This document shows positions 1-5,959 of a stretch of DNA of 6,592 bases, piece after piece. Within the stretch, counting starts at the first letter, position 1; each line of letters opens with the position of its first letter. A model generated the notes under the pieces. It was not told the origin of the DNA. It made no database searches and saw only the letters and a list, made by a program, of their open reading frames with translations. The DNA comes from Promethearchaeota archaeon. GTDB lineage: Archaea > Asgardarchaeota > Lokiarchaeia > Sigynarchaeales > SOKP01. The stretch is taken from positions 1 to 6,592 of the forward strand of contig JAEOTL010000496.1 in NCBI GenBank assembly GCA_016839845.1, read 5' to 3'. Position numbers and translations under genes: made by a program.

Positions 1-61
1 TCTTTTAAATATTAATTAAGTCTTAAAAGCTTCTTTTCAATTGTGGTATAATAAGATAATG

Positions 62-69
62 TTATAAAT
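62..69 (+). promoter_or_regulatory. Candidate archaeal TATA box for the membrane protein gene
   Basis: TTATAAAT fits the archaeal TATA-box consensus. A start site about 25 bases downstream would give a leader of roughly 35-40 bases before the ATG at 130. A second TATA-like element (TATAATAAG, 47-55) lies just upstream, and no matching -35 hexamer accompanies it, which argues against a bacterial sigma-70 reading. In such AT-rich DNA these matches are weak evidence. Apart from this, bases 1-129 hold nothing I recognise. Confidence 0.35.
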
Positions 70-129
70 GCAAATTATTATCTATCTCATAATCTTTAAA
101 AAAACTAAATCAAAATAAAGTGTATTTGT

Positions 130-597
130 ATGGGTTCTGGTAAAGTTTTTTGTATTATTGGAGGACTAGCGGCGCTTCTGGGAACATTTCTTTTTTCATT
201 TGTTAATCCTGCCCCTGGTATTTCTTTATATGGGATAGGGTTATATCTGAACCTAATCGACATTTTTACTTCAGGAGATATCTTAGGAATTGTTATATCA
301 GTGGTAATTTTGATCTTTACACTTGGGGGGATTTTTATCCTAATTGGTATTAAATCTCGTGGTCTTGCGATTATCGGTTCTTTATTTGCAATACTTCTTA
401 GTGTTTATATGCTCTTAGTATTCATCTTTACACTCCCAATTGAGATTTCACAGTATATCTTTGTATTTTTAGAGTTTGACATAGTTGATGGAATACTTCC
501 CCTAGCTGTTCCAGTGGGGGACTTATCTCTCGGGACATATCTTTTACTTGGCGGCGGAGTGTTGGGTCTTATTGGCGGGATAATCGGACCAGACTAA
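130..597 (+). CDS. Small four-helix integral membrane protein, function unknown
   Basis: A 155-residue, very hydrophobic protein. Likely membrane segments are at about residues 5-25, 51-74, 78-101 and 134-153. The helices are rich in Gly, Ile and Leu (GGLAALLG near 11-18, LLLGGGVLGLIGG at 138-150). The region at about 104-132 is moderately hydrophobic with several acidic residues and probably loops at the membrane surface. A short basic patch (IKSR, 74-77) sits between helices 2 and 3. There is no cleavable signal peptide, enzyme motif or metal site. The ATG at 130 is the first start after an in-frame stop at 115-117, and no Shine-Dalgarno is visible. It stands alone on its strand and converges with the MobA-like gene, leaving 7 bases between stops. 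I recall similar small membrane proteins in Asgard archaeal genomes, but this is memory, not a search. No function is proposed. Confidence 0.75.
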   Translation: MGSGKVFCIIGGLAALLGTFLFSFVNPAPGISLYGIGLYLNLIDIFTSGDILGIVISVVILIFTLGGIFILIGIKSRGLAIIGSLFAILLSVYMLLVFIFTLPIEISQYIFVFLEFDIVDGILPLAVPVGDLSLGTYLLLGGGVLGLIGGIIGPD

Positions 598-604
598 TCT
601 TAAT

Positions 605-1303
605 TTATATCTTTTTTTTCTTATCTTTATTATTATAATACATTTTAGCTAGTTTTTCAATATCATTGAGAGAGTTGATATTCAAAAATGAGCATAATTC
701 ACTATCTAATTTTGCAATATAATTTTCTACAGAGAGAAAATTAGTTTTCCAGTTCCCATCAATTAGATTTGTTAATTTGAAATTATTTTCTTGGATGTTT
801 TTCGTTAATTTATTAAGTGCTTTTTCAATTGAATAAATTGCAAATAATGGTTCAATAAATCCGTTATCCCATTGTGGAATGCAACAGTCATACCCAACAG
901 ACTGTTCAATTAAAAGATTTACCACATTATACTTAATTAGAGGATTATCACACGGCAATGCAAATACTTTTTCATAATTTAACTTTTTTAGTTCCTTAAA
1001 AGCAGAATACAACCCAATAACAGGTATTCTTATTTCTTGTTTTGGGATTATATCTGGATCATCAATTATAAACCCCATTATTGGAGAAATATCAATCGTA
1101 TCAATGTAGTTTTGAAGTTGTTCTTTAGAATTTGCTACAAGAAATATATTATAATTAAATTTGTTTAATATTTCAAGCTGGTAGGAGATTAAGGGTTTCC
1201 CGTGAAATTCAAAAAGACCTTTATCGCTTCCAAATCGTTTACTTTTACCTCCGATTAATATTGCGATTGCAAGGTATTTTGAGTCTAATTTAATTTTACA
1301 CAC
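605..1303 (-). CDS. mobA: MobA-like molybdenum cofactor guanylyltransferase (NTP transferase family)
   Basis: A 232-residue protein of the GT-A-fold nucleotidyltransferase family. MobA transfers GMP from GTP to molybdopterin in the cytoplasm, giving the dinucleotide form of the Mo/W cofactor. The N-terminal nucleotide-binding signature LIGGKSKRFGSDKGL is at 16-30 (family form LAGGxSxRMGxDK). The metal-binding Asp is D119 in ALPCDNPLI, where most MobA have DMP. EPLFAIY (151-157) matches the PLFALY block, and FLNINSLNDI (207-216) matches the C-terminal NINTPEDL block typical of MobA. The tail is basic (KDKKKKI). The start is GTG at 1301-1303: an in-frame stop lies two codons upstream and no ATG precedes the nucleotide-binding motif. 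No Shine-Dalgarno is visible. No other Mo-cofactor gene is in the window. A related nucleotidyltransferase with a different acceptor cannot be excluded, so MobA is a family-level call. Confidence 0.75.
   Translation of the reverse strand: MCKIKLDSKYLAIAILIGGKSKRFGSDKGLFEFHGKPLISYQLEILNKFNYNIFLVANSKEQLQNYIDTIDISPIMGFIIDDPDIIPKQEIRIPVIGLYSAFKELKKLNYEKVFALPCDNPLIKYNVVNLLIEQSVGYDCCIPQWDNGFIEPLFAIYSIEKALNKLTKNIQENNFKLTNLIDGNWKTNFLSVENYIAKLDSELCSFLNINSLNDIEKLAKMYYNNKDKKKKI
612..619 (+). terminator. T-tract, probable terminator of the membrane protein gene
   Basis: Eight consecutive T residues begin 15 bases after the TAA at 595-597, with further T-rich sequence around them and no GC-rich hairpin. 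Archaeal termination commonly needs only such a U-rich run. The tract lies inside the 3' end of the convergent MobA-like gene, where on the other strand it encodes the terminal Lys run. Confidence 0.45.
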
Positions 1304-1431
1304 TTCTTATAACGAAATTCTAATATTCTCTTAAAACTAATAATTAAAAGCTATTTTTGATTTTTATTAATTGAAGTTATTTGGAAAGATTATCTTTATT
1401 ATAATATTAAAACTAACCTTTCATAAATAAA
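1304..1431. promoter_or_regulatory. Divergent promoter region between mobA-like gene and purF
   Basis: This 128-base, very AT-rich gap separates two genes reading outward. For purF, TTTATTATAATATTAA (1395-1410) preceded by a purine-rich GGAAAGA (a BRE-like element) is a good archaeal TATA candidate. It would place the transcript start near 1427, just before the ATG at 1432, so a leaderless or very short-leader mRNA, in keeping with the lack of a Shine-Dalgarno. For the minus-strand gene, TTTTAAGA (complement of 1329-1336) would likewise give a start at or near the GTG. No riboswitch-like structure or clear operator repeat was seen. Confidence 0.5.
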
Positions 1432-2928
1432 ATGAAAGAAAAACCACGAGAACAGTGCGCTATATTCGGCGTGACTTGTAGCGATATTGGATTTTCCGTT
1501 TCTAAACTATTGTATCAAGGATTAATTGCCTTACAGCATAGAGGACAAGAATCAACGGGGATATCAATTCTGAAAACAGGTGGTAAAATCTTCACTTATA
1601 AAAAAGATGGATTAGTATCAAAAGTTCTTGAAGATAAGATTCTTTCTCAATATTGGGGAAATATTGGGATAGCACATAATAGATATGCCACAACTGGTAC
1701 TTTAGGTTATAAATCAACAGATTATATCCAACCATTTCATTTCAAGAACAATGATGTTGAATTTTCAATGGCTTTTAATGGTACTATTGCGAATTTCGAT
1801 GAAGTCAAAAAAAATATGAACGAAATGGGACGAGTTTTTATAACGGAAACAGACACAGAAGTAATAGCCCTATTAATTGGCTCAATAGCAGTTGGTTCCG
1901 AAAATTGGCCTGAAGTGTTAAGATTAGCAGGAAAGATATTAGATGGCTCTTATTCATTGATTTTGATGACAAATGATGGAGATATCTATGCCATGAGAGA
2001 CCCCTTAGGCTTTAAGCCTCTCTGTATTGGTGAATTGAAATCAGAAAAAAGAAATTTGTATTTAGTATCTTCCGAATCGTGCGCTATTGACGTTGTAGGA
2101 GGGAAATTTCTAAGAGATGTTGAACCTGGTGAAGTAGTACATCTCAGCCACCAAAAGGATATTCATTCTGAATTAAGAGTAAAATCAAACAGAACAGCGT
2201 TATGCCAGTTTGAGTTTGTATATTTTGCCAGACCAGATTCCATCATTGACGGAGTATCAGTTGCTAAAGCAAGGTCGAGATTGGGAGCTTATTTAGCGAA
2301 ACGGGATCCCATCTTAAAAAGTCCAGACATAAGAGAGAATGCCATAGTTGTACCTGTACCTGATTCTGGAAGAAGTGTTGCTGTGGGCTATGCTAGAGAA
2401 GCGAAACTACCCTATGTTGAGGGTTTAATGAAAAACCGTTATGTTCATAGAACCTTTATTATGCCCGGGCAGGCTAAACGTAAAATTGCTGTAAAAGAAA
2501 AATTAAATCCCATTCGAAGCGAGGTTATAGATAAAGAAATTATTCTCTTAGATGATTCGATTGTGAGAGGTACTACAACTCAACAATTAGTTACAATGTT
2601 GAAAGAGATCGGTGGAGCTAAACGTGTTCATTTACGATTAAGTTGTCCTCCCATTATTAGCCCGTGCTATATGGGAATTGATTTCCCTACCAAAAATGAA
2701 CTAATCGCTGGAAGATTACAAATTGAGTATGGAGATGATTATCTAGAAGAAATAAGAAAATTGACAGGAGCTGACACTTTATTGTATCAAACAATTGATG
2801 ATCTGACTCACGCTATCAGAAAAAGTAGAAATCAATTATGTCTGGCATGTTTAACAGGAGAATATCCTATAAAATCAGTCCAGAAATTAGCAGAAGTCGA
2901 AAATTCAATAGTTAAGAGCAGAATGTAA
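1432..2928 (+). CDS. purF: Amidophosphoribosyltransferase (glutamine PRPP amidotransferase), canonical
   Basis: A complete 498-residue PurF, usual length for the family. It makes 5-phosphoribosylamine from PRPP and glutamine, the first committed step of purine synthesis, in the cytoplasm. The N-terminal glutaminase domain (about 9-240) begins after an 8-residue propeptide expected to be removed to expose the nucleophile C9 (QCAIFGV). Other glutaminase residues are present: HRGQES (36-41), HNRYATTG (82-89, R84), FNGTIAN (115-121) and TDTEV (140-144). The phosphoribosyltransferase domain has VPDSGRSVAVGYA (309-321), the flexible-loop region KNRYVHRTF (334-342) and the PRPP motif LLDDSIVRGTT (372-382). 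C258, C405, C470 and C473 match the four [4Fe-4S] ligands of the Bacillus-type enzyme. The start is ATG with no Shine-Dalgarno. The stop lies 3 bases from the stop of a convergent paralog. Confidence 0.96.
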   Translation: MKEKPREQCAIFGVTCSDIGFSVSKLLYQGLIALQHRGQESTGISILKTGGKIFTYKKDGLVSKVLEDKILSQYWGNIGIAHNRYATTGTLGYKSTDYIQPFHFKNNDVEFSMAFNGTIANFDEVKKNMNEMGRVFITETDTEVIALLIGSIAVGSENWPEVLRLAGKILDGSYSLILMTNDGDIYAMRDPLGFKPLCIGELKSEKRNLYLVSSESCAIDVVGGKFLRDVEPGEVVHLSHQKDIHSELRVKSNRTALCQFEFVYFARPDSIIDGVSVAKARSRLGAYLAKRDPILKSPDIRENAIVVPVPDSGRSVAVGYAREAKLPYVEGLMKNRYVHRTFIMPGQAKRKIAVKEKLNPIRSEVIDKEIILLDDSIVRGTTTQQLVTMLKEIGGAKRVHLRLSCPPIISPCYMGIDFPTKNELIAGRLQIEYGDDYLEEIRKLTGADTLLYQTIDDLTHAIRKSRNQLCLACLTGEYPIKSVQKLAEVENSIVKSRM

Positions 2929-2931
2929 TGC

Positions 2932-4335
2932 TTATTCGACACCATCCCAACAATAGGTGCAAAGTTTACTTTTAGGTAATCCTATTGCGCTAACTAAGTC
3001 TTCTAGTCTCTGATATTGAAGTGTTGTTAATCCCAATTTTTTACATATCACTTCGACCATAGCTTTATAATTCTCTGATTCAGGATTGACATAACTAGCA
3101 GGATCTTCGATATTTCTGCCAATAAGATCTTTTATTGCCCACCTTCCTGCCAAATCAAGCTCAGAGCGAGATCTTGAGAAATTCAGGAATTTACAACCGT
3201 ATACGAGTGGAGGACATGCCGGTCTCATATGAACTTCTTTAGCTCCGTATTCAAAAAGCCGTTCAATTGTTTTTCGGAGTTGTGTTCCTCTTACAATTGA
3301 ATCCTCACAGAAGAGTAATCGATTATCGTTAATTAATTCTTTAATAGGGATAAGTTTCATTCTTGCAACTAAATCTCTAATAGATTGAACTTGCGGCATG
3401 AAACTCCGAGGCCATGTAGGAGTGTACTTTACAAATGGTCGAGAATAAGGGATTTTAACTTCATTAGCGTATCCAATACCATGGCCAATTCCCGAATCTG
3501 GTATACCTGCTACAAGATCAATCTTAACACTATCATTTTTAGCTAAATATGAACCACACCTATACCGAACAGCCTCAACGTTTATGCCTTCATAATCAGA
3601 TGCAGGATATCCGTAATATACCCATAAAAAAGCACATATCTGCAATCGATCCCCGGGCTGAGACATCTGTTCAATACTTTCATTAATAAAAATAATTTCC
3701 CCAGGACCAAGATATCGTGTAGTCTTGAACCCTAAATTAGGGAATGCACAAGTTTCCATTGCTACAGCGTAAGATCCCGGCTTTTCTCCTACTATTAACG
3801 GTGTACGTCCCAATTTATCCCGTGCTGCATAGATACCTTCTTCTGTCAGGATGAGCAGTGTACACGAACCATCAATCATATCTTGGACTTTTTTAATCCC
3901 TTCTACATAGTTTTGTCCTTGAGTAATGATAGTTGCTACTAATTCTGTCGGATTTATCTCACCTCCATGCAATCCATGCATTTCGGAGAAGTGTGTTCCA
4001 TTATTCAACGCTTCATTAGTTATTTCCTCCAAATTATTGATTTTACCTACAGTTGTAATCGCAAAGATACCTAAATGCGAATTAATGATTAACGGTTGAT
4101 CGTCATAATCGCTGATAACTCCGATCCCCTTGTTTCCGTGCATATGTTGGAGTTCCTTTTCAAATTTGGATCTAAACTGAGATTTTGTTATATCTTTAAT
4201 AAACCGTTGAAAACCTCCAGAATTCTTTACGGCTAATCCCCCTCTTCGCGTTCCCAGATGAGAATGATAATCAGTCCCATAATAAAGATCTTCTACACAA
4301 TCAGTTTTTGAAAAAACTCCGAAAAGCCCACCCAT
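2932..4335 (-). CDS. PurF-like paralog with degenerate glutaminase domain
   Basis: A 467-residue full-length homolog of PurF, diverged from the copy at 1432-2928. The N-terminus reads MGGLFGV, so the position of the catalytic Cys is Gly (G2). The HRGQES block is replaced by LGTRRGG (27-33), the HNRY Arg is absent (ISDYDDQ, 74-80), FNG becomes TVGK (95-98) and TDTEV becomes NPTEL (128-132). Glutamine hydrolysis is therefore very unlikely. The transferase half is well kept: GIPDSGIGHGIGYA (277-290), PRPP loop LLFCEDSIVRGT (340-351, ED where PurF has DD) and ACPPLVYGC (373-381). C234, C374, C459 and C462 match the [4Fe-4S] ligands. It could be an ammonia-using phosphoribosyltransferase, could depend on a separate glutaminase, or could be a regulatory partner of PurF; sequence does not decide. 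It lies 68 bases downstream of hisH on the same strand. From memory, similar proteins starting with MGG-FG occur in several bacterial groups. Confidence 0.88.
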   Translation of the reverse strand: MGGLFGVFSKTDCVEDLYYGTDYHSHLGTRRGGLAVKNSGGFQRFIKDITKSQFRSKFEKELQHMHGNKGIGVISDYDDQPLIINSHLGIFAITTVGKINNLEEITNEALNNGTHFSEMHGLHGGEINPTELVATIITQGQNYVEGIKKVQDMIDGSCTLLILTEEGIYAARDKLGRTPLIVGEKPGSYAVAMETCAFPNLGFKTTRYLGPGEIIFINESIEQMSQPGDRLQICAFLWVYYGYPASDYEGINVEAVRYRCGSYLAKNDSVKIDLVAGIPDSGIGHGIGYANEVKIPYSRPFVKYTPTWPRSFMPQVQSIRDLVARMKLIPIKELINDNRLLFCEDSIVRGTQLRKTIERLFEYGAKEVHMRPACPPLVYGCKFLNFSRSRSELDLAGRWAIKDLIGRNIEDPASYVNPESENYKAMVEVICKKLGLTTLQYQRLEDLVSAIGLPKSKLCTYCWDGVE

Positions 4336-4369
4336 AGTATATCCACTAAGTATAAATTTGAAGTGGTGT

Positions 4370-4377
4370 TTTTAAAT
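4370..4377 (-). promoter_or_regulatory. Weak TATA-like element upstream of the PurF-like paralog
   Basis: On the minus strand this reads ATTTAAAA, about 35 bases before the ATG at 4335, which would give a leader of roughly a dozen bases. A short T run (TTTTTA, complement of 4391-4396) follows the hisH stop and could partly terminate upstream transcription. The gene may therefore have its own promoter, be read through from hisF-hisH, or both. The evidence is only base composition and spacing. Confidence 0.22.
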
Positions 4378-4403
4378 TCATTTATTAATCTAAAAAGGTT
4401 GCT

Positions 4404-5033
4404 TCATTTCCTACAATATTGGACAAAATTTTGATACATTTTAATCCCATTTTTGCCAGACTTCTCGGGATGAAACTGAGTAGCAACAAGATTATCAGCA
4501 TACACCATGGAGCTAAATTCGATTTTTCCGTATTTTGTAATACCTAATGTATTGGTTTTTTCATCTGGGATTGCATAATAACTATGAACAAAATAATAAT
4601 AAGAGTTGTTTGGGATTCCTTGAACAATAAAATGATCTTCATCAAGAAAGGAGACATTATTCCACCCTATTTGAGGAACTTTCTCCACCTTAGGTTTATC
4701 AAAAGAAATTACTTTACCTTTAAGTATGTCTAACCCAACGTGGTTTCCCATTTCAGAACTATGAGAAAAAAGTAAATGCTGCCCAAGACAAATACCAAGT
4801 AATGGCTTTCCTTCTTCTACTAAATCAATTATAAGTTCTACAAGCATTTTCTCACGTAAATGTCTCATTGCATCCCCAAATGCTCCAACTCCAGGTAAAA
4901 TTACACCATCAGCATCCCTTATCTTTTTATGATCCGAGGTAACTCTACTTTCAATATTTAAGTACTGAAGCAATTTGTGAATGCTTTTTAAATTTCCCAT
5001 CTCATAATCAATAATCGCAATAGCTAAAGGCAT
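4404..5033 (-). CDS. hisH: Imidazole glycerol phosphate synthase, glutaminase subunit HisH
   Basis: A 209-residue class I glutamine amidotransferase, standard length for HisH. It hydrolyses glutamine and passes ammonia through HisF to make IGP and AICAR in histidine synthesis. The triad is visible: C82 in GICLG (80-84), and H188 and E190 in FHPEKSG (187-193). IDYEMGNL (8-15), LPGVGAFGDAM (46-56, oxyanion strand), VPQIGWN (119-125) and YFVHSYYA (147-154) are HisH signatures. One oddity is the sequence after the nucleophile, GQHLLF, where nearly all HisH have GMQLLF; the usual Gln is His. It begins with ATG 3 bases after the hisF stop and has a GAGGT Shine-Dalgarno inside the end of hisF, so the two are probably translated as a coupled pair. 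The product would form the HisF-HisH heterodimer. Confidence 0.93.
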   Translation of the reverse strand: MPLAIAIIDYEMGNLKSIHKLLQYLNIESRVTSDHKKIRDADGVILPGVGAFGDAMRHLREKMLVELIIDLVEEGKPLLGICLGQHLLFSHSSEMGNHVGLDILKGKVISFDKPKVEKVPQIGWNNVSFLDEDHFIVQGIPNNSYYYFVHSYYAIPDEKTNTLGITKYGKIEFSSMVYADNLVATQFHPEKSGKNGIKMYQNFVQYCRK

Positions 5034-5036
5034 GAT

Positions 5037-5852
5037 CTATAACCTCATTGGAATCCCTGCTTTTGAACATTCTTGTTTAACTGCTTGAATTGGGTATTCA
5101 TTATAATGAAATATGGAAGCTGCTAATGCAGCGTCAGCTTTCCCTACTTTAAAAGCATCAATAATATGTTTAGGATTACCTGCACCTCCAGAGGCTATAA
5201 TTGGAACGTCTAATCTTTCACTAAATGTCCTTGTCAATTCTAGATCATATCCATCTTTTGTTCCATCACAATCCATTGAGGTTAAGAGGATTTCCCCACT
5301 TCCTAAAGTTGTTGCTTTTTCACCCCATAACACCGCATCTTTTCCAGTTGGAGTTCTACCCCCATGAATGTACACCTCCCACCAACAGAGTCTATCATCA
5401 ACTTGAATCACAACATTATTTCTTGCTTCTCTTGGTTCATCTACATAAACTCTTTTTGCATCAATTGCTGTCACTATACATTGAGAGCCAAATATATTTG
5501 AACCTTCCGTTATCAATCTAGGATTTTCAACTACAGCAGTATTTAACGAAACTTTGTCTGCTCCTGCTCTCAGTATTTCTTTAATACCTTGAACCGTTCT
5601 TAATCCACCCCCCACCGTGAAGGGGATAAATATTTTGTCCCCTGTTTTTTCAACTAAATCAATAAGAATTTTCCTCTTATCAGAAGAAGCTGTGATATCC
5701 AAAAAAACAAGCTCATCAGCTCCCTGTTCATCATAAAATGTCCCTAGTTCTATAGCATCTCCAGCATCTCGTATATTTATGAATCTTGTCCCTTTTACTA
5801 CCCTACCTTCAGTAACATCTAAACAAGGTATAATACGTTTAGTTAATGGCAT
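5037..5852 (-). CDS. hisF: Imidazole glycerol phosphate synthase, cyclase subunit HisF
   Basis: A 271-residue TIM-barrel protein that uses ammonia from HisH to convert PRFAR into IGP and AICAR. Both catalytic Asp residues are present: D12 (IIPCLDV, 7-13) and D131 (AIDAKRV, 129-135). Phosphate-site motifs are VGGG (80-83) and SGGAG (221-225); VKGTRF (18-23), LVFLDITAS (48-56), GADKVSLNT (97-105) and [15 protein letters not shown] (189-203) are typical HisF blocks. It is about 20 residues longer than Thermotoga HisF, mostly through an enlarged segment after AIDAKRV (about 136-170), a feature I associate with archaeal HisF. I chose the ATG at 5850-5852 because the family begins at this [10 protein letters not shown] point; the longer frame opens only with a TTG at 5891 and adds 13 residues with no counterpart. 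No Shine-Dalgarno precedes it. All catalytic residues fit true histidine synthesis rather than sugar-modifying HisF-like proteins. Confidence 0.94.
   Translation of the reverse strand: MPLTKRIIPCLDVTEGRVVKGTRFINIRDAGDAIELGTFYDEQGADELVFLDITASSDKRKILIDLVEKTGDKIFIPFTVGGGLRTVQGIKEILRAGADKVSLNTAVVENPRLITEGSNIFGSQCIVTAIDAKRVYVDEPREARNNVVIQVDDRLCWWEVYIHGGRTPTGKDAVLWGEKATTLGSGEILLTSMDCDGTKDGYDLELTRTFSERLDVPIIASGGAGNPKHIIDAFKVGKADAALAASIFHYNEYPIQAVKQECSKAGIPMRL
5042..5046 (-). promoter_or_regulatory. Shine-Dalgarno site for hisH
   Basis: GAGGT on the minus strand, 8 bases before the hisH ATG and inside the last codons of hisF. It supports the ATG at 5033 as the start and coupled translation with hisF. 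It stands out because the genes that open transcription units here (purF, hisF, the mobA-like gene) show no comparable site, a split between leaderless first genes and SD-led internal genes known in many archaea. Confidence 0.5.
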
Positions 5853-5884
5853 TATTGAGGATCTTATAGTTATTAAGCTTAGGT

Positions 5885-5901
5885 AATACAAAAAATGTAT
5901 T
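5885..5901. repeat. Perfect 6-bp inverted repeat upstream of hisF, possible operator
   Basis: AATACA and TGTATT flank a 5-base A run. The centre lies about 41 bases upstream of the hisF ATG, just downstream of a TATA-like CTTTATTT (complement of 5903-5910). That is a usual place for an archaeal repressor site, between the TATA box and the start of transcription. The stem is too AT-rich and short to be a convincing terminator. In such AT-rich DNA a chance origin is quite possible. Confidence 0.3.
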
Positions 5902-5940
5902 GAAATAAAGTTTATTAGAATATTTCTTATTTGATTTAAT

Positions 5941-5950
5941 TTAATATAAA
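5941..5950 (-). promoter_or_regulatory. Candidate TATA box for the hisF-hisH unit
   Basis: On the minus strand this reads TTTATATTAA, the strongest TATA-like match between the iron-sulfur gene and hisF. It would start transcription near 5919, with a leader of roughly 65 bases. A nearer, weaker alternative is CTTTATTT at 5903-5910. The 107-base gap indicates that hisF probably has its own promoter, though read-through from the upstream gene is possible. Confidence 0.3.
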
Positions 5951-5959
5951 ACCTTATGG

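Noticed and set aside
47..52. TATAAT as a bacterial -10 box
   Set aside because: No -35 hexamer at the right distance, and the rest of the window looks archaeal; AT-rich DNA makes this hexamer common.
2932..4335. Reading the second purF-like gene as a decaying pseudogene
   Set aside because: The frame is intact at full length, the transferase motifs and all four cluster Cys are kept, and the lost residues are confined to the glutaminase active site, which points to a changed function, not decay.
4343..4366. CCACT/AGTGG inverted repeat before the PurF-like gene
   Set aside because: Arms are only 5 bases with a 14-base spacer and no inner pairing; likely chance.
5113..5367. 84-codon open frame on the + strand inside hisF
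   Set aside because: It is antisense to well-conserved hisF sequence, has no recognisable domain and no promoter or ribosome site; a shadow frame.
5225..5521. 98-codon open frame on the + strand inside hisF
   Set aside because: It overlaps both hisF and another shadow frame, and its His/Leu-rich low-complexity product is what antisense reading of AT-rich coding DNA gives.
5853..5891. 13-residue N-terminal extension of HisF from a TTG at 5891
   Set aside because: The added residues have no counterpart in HisF, the codon is a poor start, and the region carries promoter-like features; the ATG at 5852 fits the family start.
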